Source: Oceanicaulis sp. MMSF_3324
GTDB taxonomy: Bacteria > Pseudomonadota > Alphaproteobacteria > Caulobacterales > Maricaulaceae
Reading direction: 5' to 3'
DNA: 64,000 bases
NCBI RefSeq assembly: GCF_030733545.1
Contig: NZ_JASHIU010000002.1
Span: forward strand, 62,001 to 126,000
The stretch's first letter is position 1. The number at the start of each line of letters is the position of its first letter. Under the pieces are notes generated by a model. It was not told where the DNA came from, made no database searches, and was given only the letters and a program-made list of their open reading frames with translations. Of this stretch, positions 1 to 11,121 are shown piece after piece. The translations under genes were made by a program, and so were the position numbers.

Positions 1-165
1 TTCCGCCGCGCTCAGGGACGCGCCCGTGCCGTCCACGGCGCCGCCCAGGTCATTGACGACGACTTTCGCGCCGCGACGCGCCAGCTCCAGTGCATGTGAA
101 CGCCCCAGACCCGCGCCCGCGCCGGTCACAATGGCGACGCGGCCATCAAAACGAATATCGCTCAT
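1..165 (-). CDS. SDR family oxidoreductase, N-terminal part (runs off the window)
   Basis: The reverse strand opens with ATG at 165 and reads 55 codons to the window edge. The N-terminus has the Rossmann glycine motif [12 protein letters not shown] followed by VVVNDLGG. This NDLGG signature is typical of the 3-hydroxyacyl-CoA dehydrogenase type SDRs related to the peroxisomal multifunctional enzyme, so a role in acyl-CoA beta-oxidation is likely. That fits the lipid catabolism genes further right. A large dyad (179-224) sits directly upstream of the start. The catalytic YxxxK part is outside the window, so substrate cannot be judged. Confidence 0.85.
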   Translation of the reverse strand, partial: MSDIRFDGRVAIVTGAGAGLGRSHALELARRGAKVVVNDLGGAVDGTGASLSAAE

Positions 166-178
166 GGCAAAATGCCTC

Positions 179-224
179 CCTGATCAATCGGTCTTTTCGC
201 GTATGCGAACCGGTTTTGATCAGG
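179..224. promoter_or_regulatory. Nested inverted repeat upstream of the SDR gene (putative operator)
   Basis: Outer arms CCTGATCAA (179-187) and TTGATCAGG (216-224) flank inner arms TTCGC (196-200) and GCGAA (205-209), nearly on the same centre. It lies 14-59 bases upstream of the SDR start at 165. There is no T-run, so an operator is more likely than a terminator. The binding protein is unknown; the putative regulator at 261-791 is the nearest candidate. Confidence 0.45.
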
Positions 225-260
225 AAAGCAATTGCTGCGGCGCCGCGCAAGGTACTTAAG

Positions 261-791
261 CTATAAAAGAAACGCCGGCTCAGAGACGGTGTCGAACCCG
301 CTGCGGCAGATGAAGGCCTGCACAGATGCATTCGAAAGCTCTGAAATAAATGCGGAATCCGTCAGCGGATGACGTCCGTCGCGGGACAGCTTCACGCTGC
401 TGCGTTCGTCGGACTTGCCGCCCACATGACGCTCCCAATCATCAAGGGCGTCCTTGATGATCTGCGGGTCGAGATTGAGGGCGTCCACACAGGCGGACAA
501 ACGCGCGCCGGTCGTGTGGCGCAGGTCCAGGACGATCTGGAGTTTGAGCACTTCCTCGATCGGCCACAGACGCATCCGGCCCCCATGGGGACGCACGCCA
601 TGGACCGCCTTGATGAAGCCCAGCCGCTGGAGATGGCGCAGAACACCCGTTGAAACCGGACGATCCACCGCTTCCGTGATCACCTCGTCATCGGTGAGCA
701 GTTTGCGGAGCCGCCAATCATAGACCAGCAGTGCGCCCAGCGCGCCCGGGTCGCGCAAGGTGAAGTCCGTACGTTCAGCAAGTGCTGCCAT
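261..791 (-). CDS. Putative MerR-like helix-turn-helix regulator (176 aa)
   Basis: A 176-residue protein starts with ATG at 791. The segment at about residues 40-75 (VSTGVLRHLQRLGFI, then a basic turn and RLWPIEEVLKLQ) resembles the winged helix of MerR-type proteins, in which a helix-turn-helix is followed by a YR/W-containing wing and a long helix. The rest (residues 80-176) has no recognised domain. It is encoded on the same strand as the partial SDR gene, with about 95 bases between them holding the dyad at 179-224. Regulation of that SDR is a reasonable guess but is not shown. The fold assignment is by eye only. Confidence 0.5.
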   Translation of the reverse strand: MAALAERTDFTLRDPGALGALLVYDWRLRKLLTDDEVITEAVDRPVSTGVLRHLQRLGFIKAVHGVRPHGGRMRLWPIEEVLKLQIVLDLRHTTGARLSACVDALNLDPQIIKDALDDWERHVGGKSDERSSVKLSRDGRHPLTDSAFISELSNASVQAFICRSGFDTVSEPAFLL

Positions 792-1115
792 GTCAGCCCC
801 CTTTGCCCACGCTTCAGTGATTCTGAATGCGTATAATGAGTTCGTCTAATAAACATATTCGCCGAATTGTCTTAATGAATAATTTCGAGAATTCCTGAGT
901 TATATGCGAATAACTCGCAGAACTGAGATCCAGTTGATTGTTTTATTTGAACAATTGAAAATTACGCACCAAAACGGCACATCGACCTTGGTCGCAATCA
1001 CGCACGCGCAGGGCGCGAAAGACCACAACCCGAATCTGTTCAACGAGAACCCTGAAATTCCAGGTGAACAGATTCACCGAAATGATCAGCTCTCGATGAT
1101 GAGAAGCGCGCCTGA
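792..1115. other. Non-coding AT-rich gap with a long hairpin
   Basis: About 320 bases with no convincing gene; a 71-codon plus-strand frame at 904-1119 has AT-rich, atypical codons and no ribosome site. It probably contains the promoter of the regulator ending at 261. A strong inverted repeat is present: GAATCTGTTCA (1032-1042) and TGAACAGATTC (1065-1075), 11 of 11 paired, with a second short stem CCTG/CAGG inside the loop. It lies downstream of the M23 peptidase but has no T-run, so it is not a classical terminator. Confidence 0.5.
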
Positions 1116-2005
<890 letters not shown>

Positions 2006-2006
<1 letters not shown>

Positions 2007-2665
2007 CACTCAGCCTCCCCGGTCCGGGCGCCCGGCATCAGCTGGAGCGAATTGCGCAGGCGGTCGCCATAATCGGGTTCAACGCATCGCGGATCAGACT
2101 GCGGCGACGCGCATTCGAGCGTGATCGAATAGGCCGCATTATATCGATTGAAGGTGATTTCCCGGCCATAAGCGGTGGGCGTGCTGCGGTACCCCTCCTC
2201 CCCGGTCCCGCGCAGATGGCGCGCGGTCAGCGGGTCAGGCGGGCGGGCATGGGCCAAGCGTGTTCCGAACACTTCGATCAAAATCCCGTCGCCCTCGATC
2301 ACGAGCGTGTAGAAATCGACACGCGGAAAAAGTCGCCCCTGGACCGGAGCGTCAAAGCCCAGCGACTGTTGCGTCGGCGTCAGGACGGGGACTTCACTGA
2401 TCACGGCCTCATCAGCGGTGATATTGCCGGCCATGACAGGAGCGGGCGCCGCGCGCACCGCGGTAAAGCGCGCGCGTTGACGCTGCTGCATATCCTCGCG
2501 CACGGCCTGCCAATCCACTGCAACAGCGACGGGCGCGTCAGGGCGTGGCTCTACGGGCTGTACATTGGTCAGACGCGCGCTCTGGGCCAGAGCCGTGCCC
2601 CCCATCCCCGCCAGCATGACGGCGATGACAATGCGCCTTCCCCATAGAGCCAACAGCCTCAGCAT
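2006..2665 (-). CDS. Secreted protein of unknown function (219 aa)
   Basis: A cleavable signal peptide is clear (basic start, hydrophobic core, TALAQ near residue 28). The mature part has no family I recognise. It contains two cysteines close to the C-terminus (in LECASPQSDPRCVEP), which may form a disulfide in the periplasm. The stop overlaps the start of the M23 peptidase gene by one base, so the two are translationally coupled. A role in envelope or cell-wall remodelling is inferred only from that partner. Confidence 0.7.
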
Positions 2666-2706
2666 GCGCCCCTCCTAGACATGGACGCATGTTAATCTAT
2701 TCTTAA

Positions 2707-2743
2707 CCGTCTGACGACGCCTTTTGGCCCACGCCTCAGACGG
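2707..2743 (-). terminator. Hairpin after the RND operon
   Basis: Arms CCGTCTGA (2707-2714) and TCAGACGG (2736-2743) lie just beyond the stop of the RND transporter gene at 2749. The loop is 21 bases and no strong T-run follows on the minus strand. A terminator function is plausible but weakly supported. Confidence 0.4.
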
Positions 2744-2748
2744 CCTTT

Positions 2749-5700
2749 TCAATCAGCGACTTGCTCCGGCCTTGGTGCGAACCACGCATAGACGGCCGGC
2801 ACAATGAACACCGTCACCAGCGTCGAGCTGACCAGCCCGCCGATCACCACGGTCGCCAAGGGGCGCTGCACCTCCGAACCGACGCCGCTTGCGAACAGCA
2901 AGGGTGCAAGTCCCAGCATGGTGGTCGCCGCGGTCATCAGGACCGGCCGCACGCGCAAGAGCGCCCCCTGAACACTCAAACTGTCGCGATCGCCGCCCTG
3001 CCGCGCCAGACGATCCAGGAAGGAGACGAGCACCATGGCGTTGCCCAGCGCAATGCCGAACAAGGCGATAAACCCGACCGAGGCGGGCACGGACAGATTC
3101 AGCCCCGATAGCCAGAGCGCCACCAGCCCGCCGACAAGCGCCAACGGAATGTTCAGGACAATCAACGCCGCGCTCTTGAGTCGACCGAACGCGGCCAACA
3201 GCAGGAGAAACACCAGCCCCAGCGTCACCGGCACGATCACCGCAAATCGGGCGTTCGCCTGTTGCTGAAGCTCGAACTGACCGCCCCATTCCAGGAGATA
3301 ACCCGGGGGCAGCTCGAGCTGGTCAGCGACTGCGGCCTGCGCGTCTTGCACAAAGGAGCCGATATCGCGTTCGCGGACATTGGTCTGGATGGTGATGAAA
3401 CGCCGTCCGTTCTCCCGCGTCACCTGACGCGGCCCCTCGATGCGCTCGACCCGCGCCAGCGCCCCCAAGGGCAGACGCTCGCCATTGGGCCCTTCAATCA
3501 GGGTGCGGGCGATCCGTTCGGGCGTGTCCCGGTCCGCTTCGGCATAACGGGCGATGATGTCGAACCGGCGTACGCCGTCAAACACCTGGCCGGCCCGGGC
3601 GCCGCCAATCGCATCCTGGACCGTCTCCAGCACATCGGCGACCTGAAGCCCGTATCGCGCCATGGCGGCGCGATCGACCTCGATGCTGATCTGCGGAGCG
3701 CCGCCGACCTGTTCGACCTGCACATCGGCCGCGCCGCGCACGGTGCTGACGACAGCGGCGACCTCATCCGCCTCCTGCGCCAGCACATCGGTGTCAGGCC
3801 CGAACAGCTTGATGGCGATCTCGGCGCGCGAACCGGTGAGAAGTTCATCCGTCGCCGCCGCAATGGGCTGGGTGAAATTGAACTGCGCGCCGGGGAAGTC
3901 CTCGAACGCCGCGCTCATCTGCGCCAGCAGGGCCTCCTGATTGCGCACCGCGCCCCATTCGGCCCGGGGCTTGAGCGCCAGAAAGGATTCCGCGTTGTTG
4001 ACCGGATCAGCATGAGCGCCGACTTCGCCGCGTCCCACACGGGTCACGACACGCTCGACCTGGGGAAAGCGCTCCAGCACGTCGCGTTCAAACCGTGTCA
4101 CCGTCTCTTTCGCCGCATCCAGGGAGATCGACGGCGCCATGGTCATCCGCACCAGGATATCGCCTTCGTTCAGACGCGGTGAGAATTCAGAGCCCAGACG
4201 CGTGAAGGCGAGCGCCCCTGTGGCGAGCATCGCCATCGCCAGTCCCGCCGCCAAAGCGCGGCGCGCCACGAAAAAGCCGATCGCGGCGCCCAGCCGGGCT
4301 TCGAGCCTTCCGGTGGGCTCTGTCCCAGCCGGACGGGCGGGCGCTTTGAGCAAGCGGCTGGCCGCCGGCGCGACGAAAAGCGCAAACACCAGTGATCCGG
4401 CCATGGCGAGGATCACCGCGAAGGCCAGAGGCCGGAAGGTTTTCCCCTCCACGCCCTGCAAGGTGACAATGGGCAGGAAGACCAGCATGACAATCGCGAT
4501 GGAAAAGCCGAGCGGCTTGATCACCTCCATGAGGGAGGCCGCCAGCAAGGCGGTCTCATCCTGTCCCGCCTCGCCAGACAGCCGGCGGCGGGCATTCTCC
4601 ACGATCACCACCGCCCCATCGACCATCATGCCGATGGCGATGGCGATGCCGCCCAGCGACATCAGGTTCGCCGACACATCCAGCACGCGCATGGCGATCA
4701 AGGCGAAGGCCACCGAAAAGGGTATGGAGGCCGCCACGATCAGGCCCGGACGCCAGCCGCCCATGAACACCATCAAGAGCACCCCGACCAGCAGCGCGCC
4801 CTGCCACAGCGCGGTGGTCATGGTGGAGACCGCCTGCCCCACCAGCTCGGACTGATCATAATAGGGCCGCGCCACCACGCCGTCGGGCAAGGCGTCATTG
4901 ACCGCCGAAAGCCGGTCCGTGACGGCGGCGATGACCGCATTGGTGTTCGCCCCGGTCAGTTTGAGCACCAGCCCGGCGACCACCTCGCCCTCGCCGTTCA
5001 TCGTGGCGAGCCCCTGACGTGGCGCTCCGCCGACCGCAATGTCGGCGATCTCACCCATCACCACAGGCACCCCGTCCACGGCTTTCACAACCACCTGGCG
5101 CAAATCCGCCTCGCCGTGCAGCAGGCCTTCGGCCCGCACGGTGTATTGCTCATTGTTCTCGACAATGTATTGAGCGCCGGCATTGAGGTTCGCCCGTTCC
5201 AGCGCGGTGATGACATCGCCCATGACAAGGTCATACTGAACCAGCGCCTGGGGCCGCACATTGACCTGATACTGACGCTCATACCCGCCTAGCGAAAGCA
5301 CTTCGGTGACCCCGGGCACGGTCTGCAGATCAAGCTTCACCAGCCAGTCCTGTACGGTGCGCAGGCCAATCAGGTCCGCGTTTGCACTCTCGAGATAGTA
5401 GAACAGGACCTGCCCCAGCCCGGTGGTGATGGGCCCCAGCTCCGGCTCTCCGAAGCCTGGCGGCATGTCCGCCCGCGCCGCGTCCAGGCGTTCGGAGACC
5501 AGCTGGCGCGCCAGGTAGATATCGGTCCCATCCTCGAAATAGACCGTCACCACAGACAGGCCGAAGGTCGAGTTCGAACGCACCTGGTCCAGTCCGGGCA
5601 GGCCGCTCATGGCGGTCTCTACCGGAAAGGTGACATAGCGCTCGACTTCTTGAGGGGAGAGCCCGTCGGTGACCGTGAAAACCTGCACGAGCGGCGGCGT

Positions 5701-5856
5701 AATGTCGGGGAAGGCGTCCACCGGCAAGGTCCGCCATGACCAGACGCCGGCGACGAGCACAGCCAGGAAGGCGAACAGGGCCAGCCCCTTGGCCGAGACT
5801 ATCTTGTGCGCCCAGCCCAGGCGCTCAGGGTTGGACGCTTTAGTGGTTATGGCCAT
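2749..5856 (-). CDS. Heavy-metal efflux RND transporter, CzcA/CusA family
   Basis: At 1035 residues this is the normal size for an HME-RND inner-membrane proton/cation antiporter that drives metal export through a tripartite complex. The N-terminus has the family features: a first membrane helix, then LPVDAFPDITPPLVQV and the porter-domain segment DGLSPQEVERYVTFPVE. The fourth membrane helix (about residues 400-418) reads GGIAIAIGMMVDGAVVIVEN. It keeps the second Asp and the Glu of the proton relay but lacks the DFG Asp of zinc/cobalt CzcA, so the exported ion cannot be assigned. ATG at 5856 was chosen over the GTG at 5859. It overlaps the end of the adaptor gene by 17 bases, so the two are coupled. 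Confidence 0.93.
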   Translation of the reverse strand: MAITTKASNPERLGWAHKIVSAKGLALFAFLAVLVAGVWSWRTLPVDAFPDITPPLVQVFTVTDGLSPQEVERYVTFPVETAMSGLPGLDQVRSNSTFGLSVVTVYFEDGTDIYLARQLVSERLDAARADMPPGFGEPELGPITTGLGQVLFYYLESANADLIGLRTVQDWLVKLDLQTVPGVTEVLSLGGYERQYQVNVRPQALVQYDLVMGDVITALERANLNAGAQYIVENNEQYTVRAEGLLHGEADLRQVVVKAVDGVPVVMGEIADIAVGGAPRQGLATMNGEGEVVAGLVLKLTGANTNAVIAAVTDRLSAVNDALPDGVVARPYYDQSELVGQAVSTMTTALWQGALLVGVLLMVFMGGWRPGLIVAASIPFSVAFALIAMRVLDVSANLMSLGGIAIAIGMMVDGAVVIVENARRRLSGEAGQDETALLAASLMEVIKPLGFSIAIVMLVFLPIVTLQGVEGKTFRPLAFAVILAMAGSLVFALFVAPAASRLLKAPARPAGTEPTGRLEARLGAAIGFFVARRALAAGLAMAMLATGALAFTRLGSEFSPRLNEGDILVRMTMAPSISLDAAKETVTRFERDVLERFPQVERVVTRVGRGEVGAHADPVNNAESFLALKPRAEWGAVRNQEALLAQMSAAFEDFPGAQFNFTQPIAAATDELLTGSRAEIAIKLFGPDTDVLAQEADEVAAVVSTVRGAADVQVEQVGGAPQISIEVDRAAMARYGLQVADVLETVQDAIGGARAGQVFDGVRRFDIIARYAEADRDTPERIARTLIEGPNGERLPLGALARVERIEGPRQVTRENGRRFITIQTNVRERDIGSFVQDAQAAVADQLELPPGYLLEWGGQFELQQQANARFAVIVPVTLGLVFLLLLAAFGRLKSAALIVLNIPLALVGGLVALWLSGLNLSVPASVGFIALFGIALGNAMVLVSFLDRLARQGGDRDSLSVQGALLRVRPVLMTAATTMLGLAPLLFASGVGSEVQRPLATVVIGGLVSSTLVTVFIVPAVYAWFAPRPEQVAD

Positions 5857-7084
5857 CACCGAAATCTCCCTTCTGGAGTTCGGCCTTCAGCGCAAAGGCG
5901 CCGGCCACCACAATCTCTTCGCCCTCGCTCAGACCGGAGACGATCTCAACAAAGTCAGCGCTGCGCCGCCCCAACCGGACCGGGCGCGGTTCAAACCCGT
6001 CGCCCTCGGGCACGAACACTACGCTGTCCCCCTCAAGGGTCTGGACAGCGCTGGCGGGCGCCCGAAGCAGCTGAGCGGCCGCGCCGTCTTCGAGCTCCAC
6101 AGTGACGAAGGCGCCGGGCATCAAACGTCCCGCTTCATTGTCGACGATCAGCCGGGCCAGGCCCGTCCGCGTCTCTGCGCCAATCTGGGGCGCAATGAAA
6201 CTCACCTCGGTTTCAATCACCGCCTCGGCTCCCCAACGAATGCGCGCGCGAGCGCCGGGACGCACGCGCATCAGATCCGGGCCATAGACCGCCGCATCCA
6301 CCCAGACCTGGCTGGCATCCGCGATGGTGAAGGTCGGCATTACATCGCCCGCCTCGGCGAACTCGCCGCGCACGGCGTGGCGCTGCGTGATCACCCCGCT
6401 CATGGGCGCGCGCAGCGCATAGCGGCTCAGGGACCCGGTTTCGGGGTCAGCGAGCGTGTCGCGCGCCGCTGCATCAATGCCCAGCGCATCAAGCTGGAAC
6501 TCGGCGCTCCTGACGGCGATGCGCGCTTCTTCCAATGCGCGTCTCGCGGTCTGAAAGCGGCTCTCGGTGGATACGCCCCGATCAAAGAGTTCGCGTTCAC
6601 GCTCGAATTCGGGGCGGACCAGCTCCAGCGAGGCGAGCGAGGAGAGATAGTCCGCCTTGGCTTCCGCCAGTTCGCGGCTGTCCACATAGGCCAGGAGGTC
6701 TCCGGCTTGCACGGCATCGCCCACGCTGGCGTGCACTTCGCGGATCACGCCCTCTACGGGCGCTGAGACCAGCGCGATCCGGTTCTCGTCAAACCGCACC
6801 TCGCCGGGCAGTTCGACCCAGCCGCCCACCGGCCCGGCGTCGACAATGCCGAGCGTGACGCCCAGCGCCTCACGGTCTTCATCAGACAGCCGGACCCGTT
6901 CATGGTCCTCCGCCCCTTCGTGATCGTGATCATGCCCTGCGTCATGGTCTTCAACAGAGCCGCCATGGTCATGGCCAGCCGTTACCGGGGACGGCGCGCC
7001 ACACGCCGACAGCCCGAGCGATATCGCTGCGACAGCCGCAGCGAGGGGGAAGGCGTAAAGCCTTCCATCAGTCTTGAAAGTCAT
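5840..7084 (-). CDS. CzcB-like periplasmic adaptor lipoprotein with His-rich N-terminus
   Basis: A 414-residue membrane fusion protein that would link the RND pump at 2749-5856 to an outer-membrane channel. The signal peptide ends in a lipobox (LSAC, Cys28). It is followed by a metal-binding stretch of His-Asp-Glu repeats (about residues 38-65, for example GHDHDHEGAEDHE). The barrel-sandwich domain is split by a helical hairpin (about residues 165-245), and a beta-barrel and membrane-proximal domain follow. No outer-membrane channel gene lies next to it; the TolC-like gene in the island at 38.7-39.9 kb could serve both systems. The promoter probably lies before the small gene at 7120-7443. 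Confidence 0.92.
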   Translation of the reverse strand: MTFKTDGRLYAFPLAAAVAAISLGLSACGAPSPVTAGHDHGGSVEDHDAGHDHDHEGAEDHERVRLSDEDREALGVTLGIVDAGPVGGWVELPGEVRFDENRIALVSAPVEGVIREVHASVGDAVQAGDLLAYVDSRELAEAKADYLSSLASLELVRPEFERERELFDRGVSTESRFQTARRALEEARIAVRSAEFQLDALGIDAAARDTLADPETGSLSRYALRAPMSGVITQRHAVRGEFAEAGDVMPTFTIADASQVWVDAAVYGPDLMRVRPGARARIRWGAEAVIETEVSFIAPQIGAETRTGLARLIVDNEAGRLMPGAFVTVELEDGAAAQLLRAPASAVQTLEGDSVVFVPEGDGFEPRPVRLGRRSADFVEIVSGLSEGEEIVVAGAFALKAELQKGDFGDGHNH

Positions 7085-7119
7085 GGAAATCCCTGAAGGT
7101 CAGTGCGTCGTGAAACGGT

Positions 7120-7443
7120 TCAGACGATGACGCTCCGGGGCGGGGCATAAGGCGGCGCGGTGGCCCGCGTGCTGAACGCCTGGGGCGCACTGGCGCGGGT
7201 CAGGCCGCGTTCGGCCAGCAGCGTGGGTTCGACCGCTGTGGGCAGCAACACCAGATGGTGGGTCACACAGGCCTCCTGACAGGGGGCCTCTGCGTCATGA
7301 TGATCGTGATCGGCGTCCGCATGGTGGACGGAATGGCCCTGCCCGGCCTTGATCATCAGATCGTCCGCCGCACACGCCATTTGCGCGCTGACCATCAACA
7401 CGGTCAGCACCATGAGCAGGAAATGAAACGGGCGGTGCAGCAT
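7120..7443 (-). CDS. Small His-rich exported protein, CzcI-like position
   Basis: The ATG at 7443 gives 107 residues beginning with a good signal peptide (MLHRPFHFLLMVLTVLMVSA, cleavage near ACA). A TTG at 7479 would add 12 residues; neither has a clear ribosome site. The mature part has HSVHHADADHDHHDAEAP followed by a CQEACVTHH motif, so it can be expected to bind metal ions. Small His-rich exported proteins such as CzcI sit at the head of czc operons and modulate them. The position here, 35 bases upstream of the adaptor gene, matches that, but similarity to CzcI itself was not tested. Confidence 0.6.
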   Translation of the reverse strand: MLHRPFHFLLMVLTVLMVSAQMACAADDLMIKAGQGHSVHHADADHDHHDAEAPCQEACVTHHLVLLPTAVEPTLLAERGLTRASAPQAFSTRATAPPYAPPRSVIV

Positions 7444-7502
7444 CGTCGAAACGATAGCCAACACCGCCCGTCTGAACAAGCACGCCTGGTGCGCGCTATC
7501 GT

Positions 7503-8843
7503 CTAGCTGACCATTTGCTCGCGCAGTTTGCGCGACGCCATGACAAAGCCGATCAGACTGGTCGCGCCGAACACCGCCACCACGATGATCGCCCAGCGCA
7601 GGCCCTCGGCCACATCCATGCCGCTGGCCGAGAAGCTGTCAGAGAGCAGGCCGACGCTGAGCGGACCCAGCCCCAGACCGATCAGGTTGATCACGAACAA
7701 CAAAAGCGCCGAAGCGGTCGCACGGGTTTGCGGACGCACCAGCCCCTGGGCCGTTGCGAAGATCGGCCCGTACCAGACCGCGTTCAGCAGCACCGGAATG
7801 GTCAGAAGGATCAGCGACAGCGATACCGAAGGGGTGAGCATGGCCCACAAGAAGGGCGGCACGGACAGCACCGAAGCAAGGGCGGGCACCAGGGTATAGG
7901 CCCGCGCATCCTTGCGACCCACATGGTCGGAAATGAAGCCGCCCAGATAGGTGCCGATCGCGCCGAAAATACCGATCAGAATTCCGAGCACCAATCCAAT
8001 GAACCCGATCGGGCCCAGCGCCACCCCGGTCACATTCTCCAGATTCTGGGAAATCGCCGCCAGACCGTCGGTGTGGTTGCGCATGTAGAAGGAGCCGTAA
8101 AAGGCGATATGGCCGTAAGACACCATGGCGTTGATGGCTGCACCGAACGCGATCCACCAAAAGGCGGACTTGCCGCGCAACTCACGGGCAGCTTCACCCA
8201 GGGTCGGGCCGGTATCGCTTGGCGTCTTGGGCCGGTCCGTACGCGGTTCGGGCAAGGTGAACCAGGCGAGCAGCGCCATCAGAACGCCCGGAGCGCCCGC
8301 CACAAAGAAGGCCGCCCGCCAGCCATAGGCGTCTGCAATGAGACCACCTAGCGCCATACCCGCCAGTGAGCCGAGCGGGATGCCCAGCGAGTAGTAGGCC
8401 AACGCCGAGGCGCGTTTCTCCTTGGGCGCATAATCAGAGATCAGCGAGTGCGCCGGCGGCGTACAGCCTGCTTCACCGACGCCGACGCCAATCCGCGCCA
8501 GCAGAAGCTGGGCGAAATTGGTCGCCAGACCACACGCCATGGTGAACAGGCTCCAGACCGCCACGGCCACCGATATGATTTTCACCCGGTTGCCGCGCTC
8601 GGCGAGCCGCGCAATGGGCAGGCCCAGGAAAGTATAAAACAGGGCGAAGGCCAGGCCGGTGAGCACGCCCACCTGCCAGTCCGCCAGACCCAGCTCGACC
8701 TTGATAGGCTCGGCCAGGATGTTGACGACCTGACGGTCAAGAAAGTTCAGGATGTAGATGACCAACAGCACCGTCAGGGCATAGCGCCGCTTGGGCGCGG
8801 CCAAGGGCTGGACAGGTGGTTGATCGGATGCGGCCTCAGCCAT
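7503..8843 (-). CDS. MFS transporter, spinster-like
   Basis: A 446-residue protein with about 12 membrane segments. The N-terminal segment YILNFLDRQVVNIL and the loop after helix 2 (LPIARLAERGNRVKII) are typical of the spinster-type major facilitator group common in alphaproteobacterial catabolic clusters. Substrate is unknown; fatty acids, sterols or organic acids are all possible. It lies 79 bases downstream of the beta-oxidation gene on the same strand and may share its transcript, which supports a role in uptake or export linked to that pathway. Confidence 0.88.
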   Translation of the reverse strand: MAEAASDQPPVQPLAAPKRRYALTVLLVIYILNFLDRQVVNILAEPIKVELGLADWQVGVLTGLAFALFYTFLGLPIARLAERGNRVKIISVAVAVWSLFTMACGLATNFAQLLLARIGVGVGEAGCTPPAHSLISDYAPKEKRASALAYYSLGIPLGSLAGMALGGLIADAYGWRAAFFVAGAPGVLMALLAWFTLPEPRTDRPKTPSDTGPTLGEAARELRGKSAFWWIAFGAAINAMVSYGHIAFYGSFYMRNHTDGLAAISQNLENVTGVALGPIGFIGLVLGILIGIFGAIGTYLGGFISDHVGRKDARAYTLVPALASVLSVPPFLWAMLTPSVSLSLILLTIPVLLNAVWYGPIFATAQGLVRPQTRATASALLLFVINLIGLGLGPLSVGLLSDSFSASGMDVAEGLRWAIIVVAVFGATSLIGFVMASRKLREQMVS

Positions 8844-8922
8844 GATGGACTCCCCGGAAATCTTGTTCTGTTTTTTGATGGCGCGCGTTTAACGGCTGCG
8901 CGCCAGAGCCGGATTGCTGACC

Positions 8923-10965
<2,043 letters not shown>

Positions 10966-10994
10966 CACGTTTGCCTCTTTGCGTCTTGCTGCAG

Positions 10995-11013
10995 CATACC
11001 GATTTTTCTATCG
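10995..11013. promoter_or_regulatory. Shared 19-bp motif, copy A (lipid cluster)
   Basis: CATACCGATTTTTCTATCG lies 30 bases upstream of the FadB/J-like start, in the divergent region shared with the acyl-CoA ligase. Related copies are at 14251-14269 and 21887-21905; the consensus is CRTACCGNTYTTTCTWTYK. The region also holds the palindrome TTGATCAA (11049-11056) and the inverted repeat GCGTTT-GAA-AAACGC (11082-11096). A regulator site, perhaps for the double TetR protein, is inferred. Confidence 0.5.
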
Positions 11014-11121
11014 CCTGATCACGGCGGTCAAGGATTGTGCGAGGGAATTTGATCAATTGCCGTTCGCGCAAGCATGATCTAGCGTTTGAAAAACGCAATA
11101 TATATATACCTTGGAGGAAAC

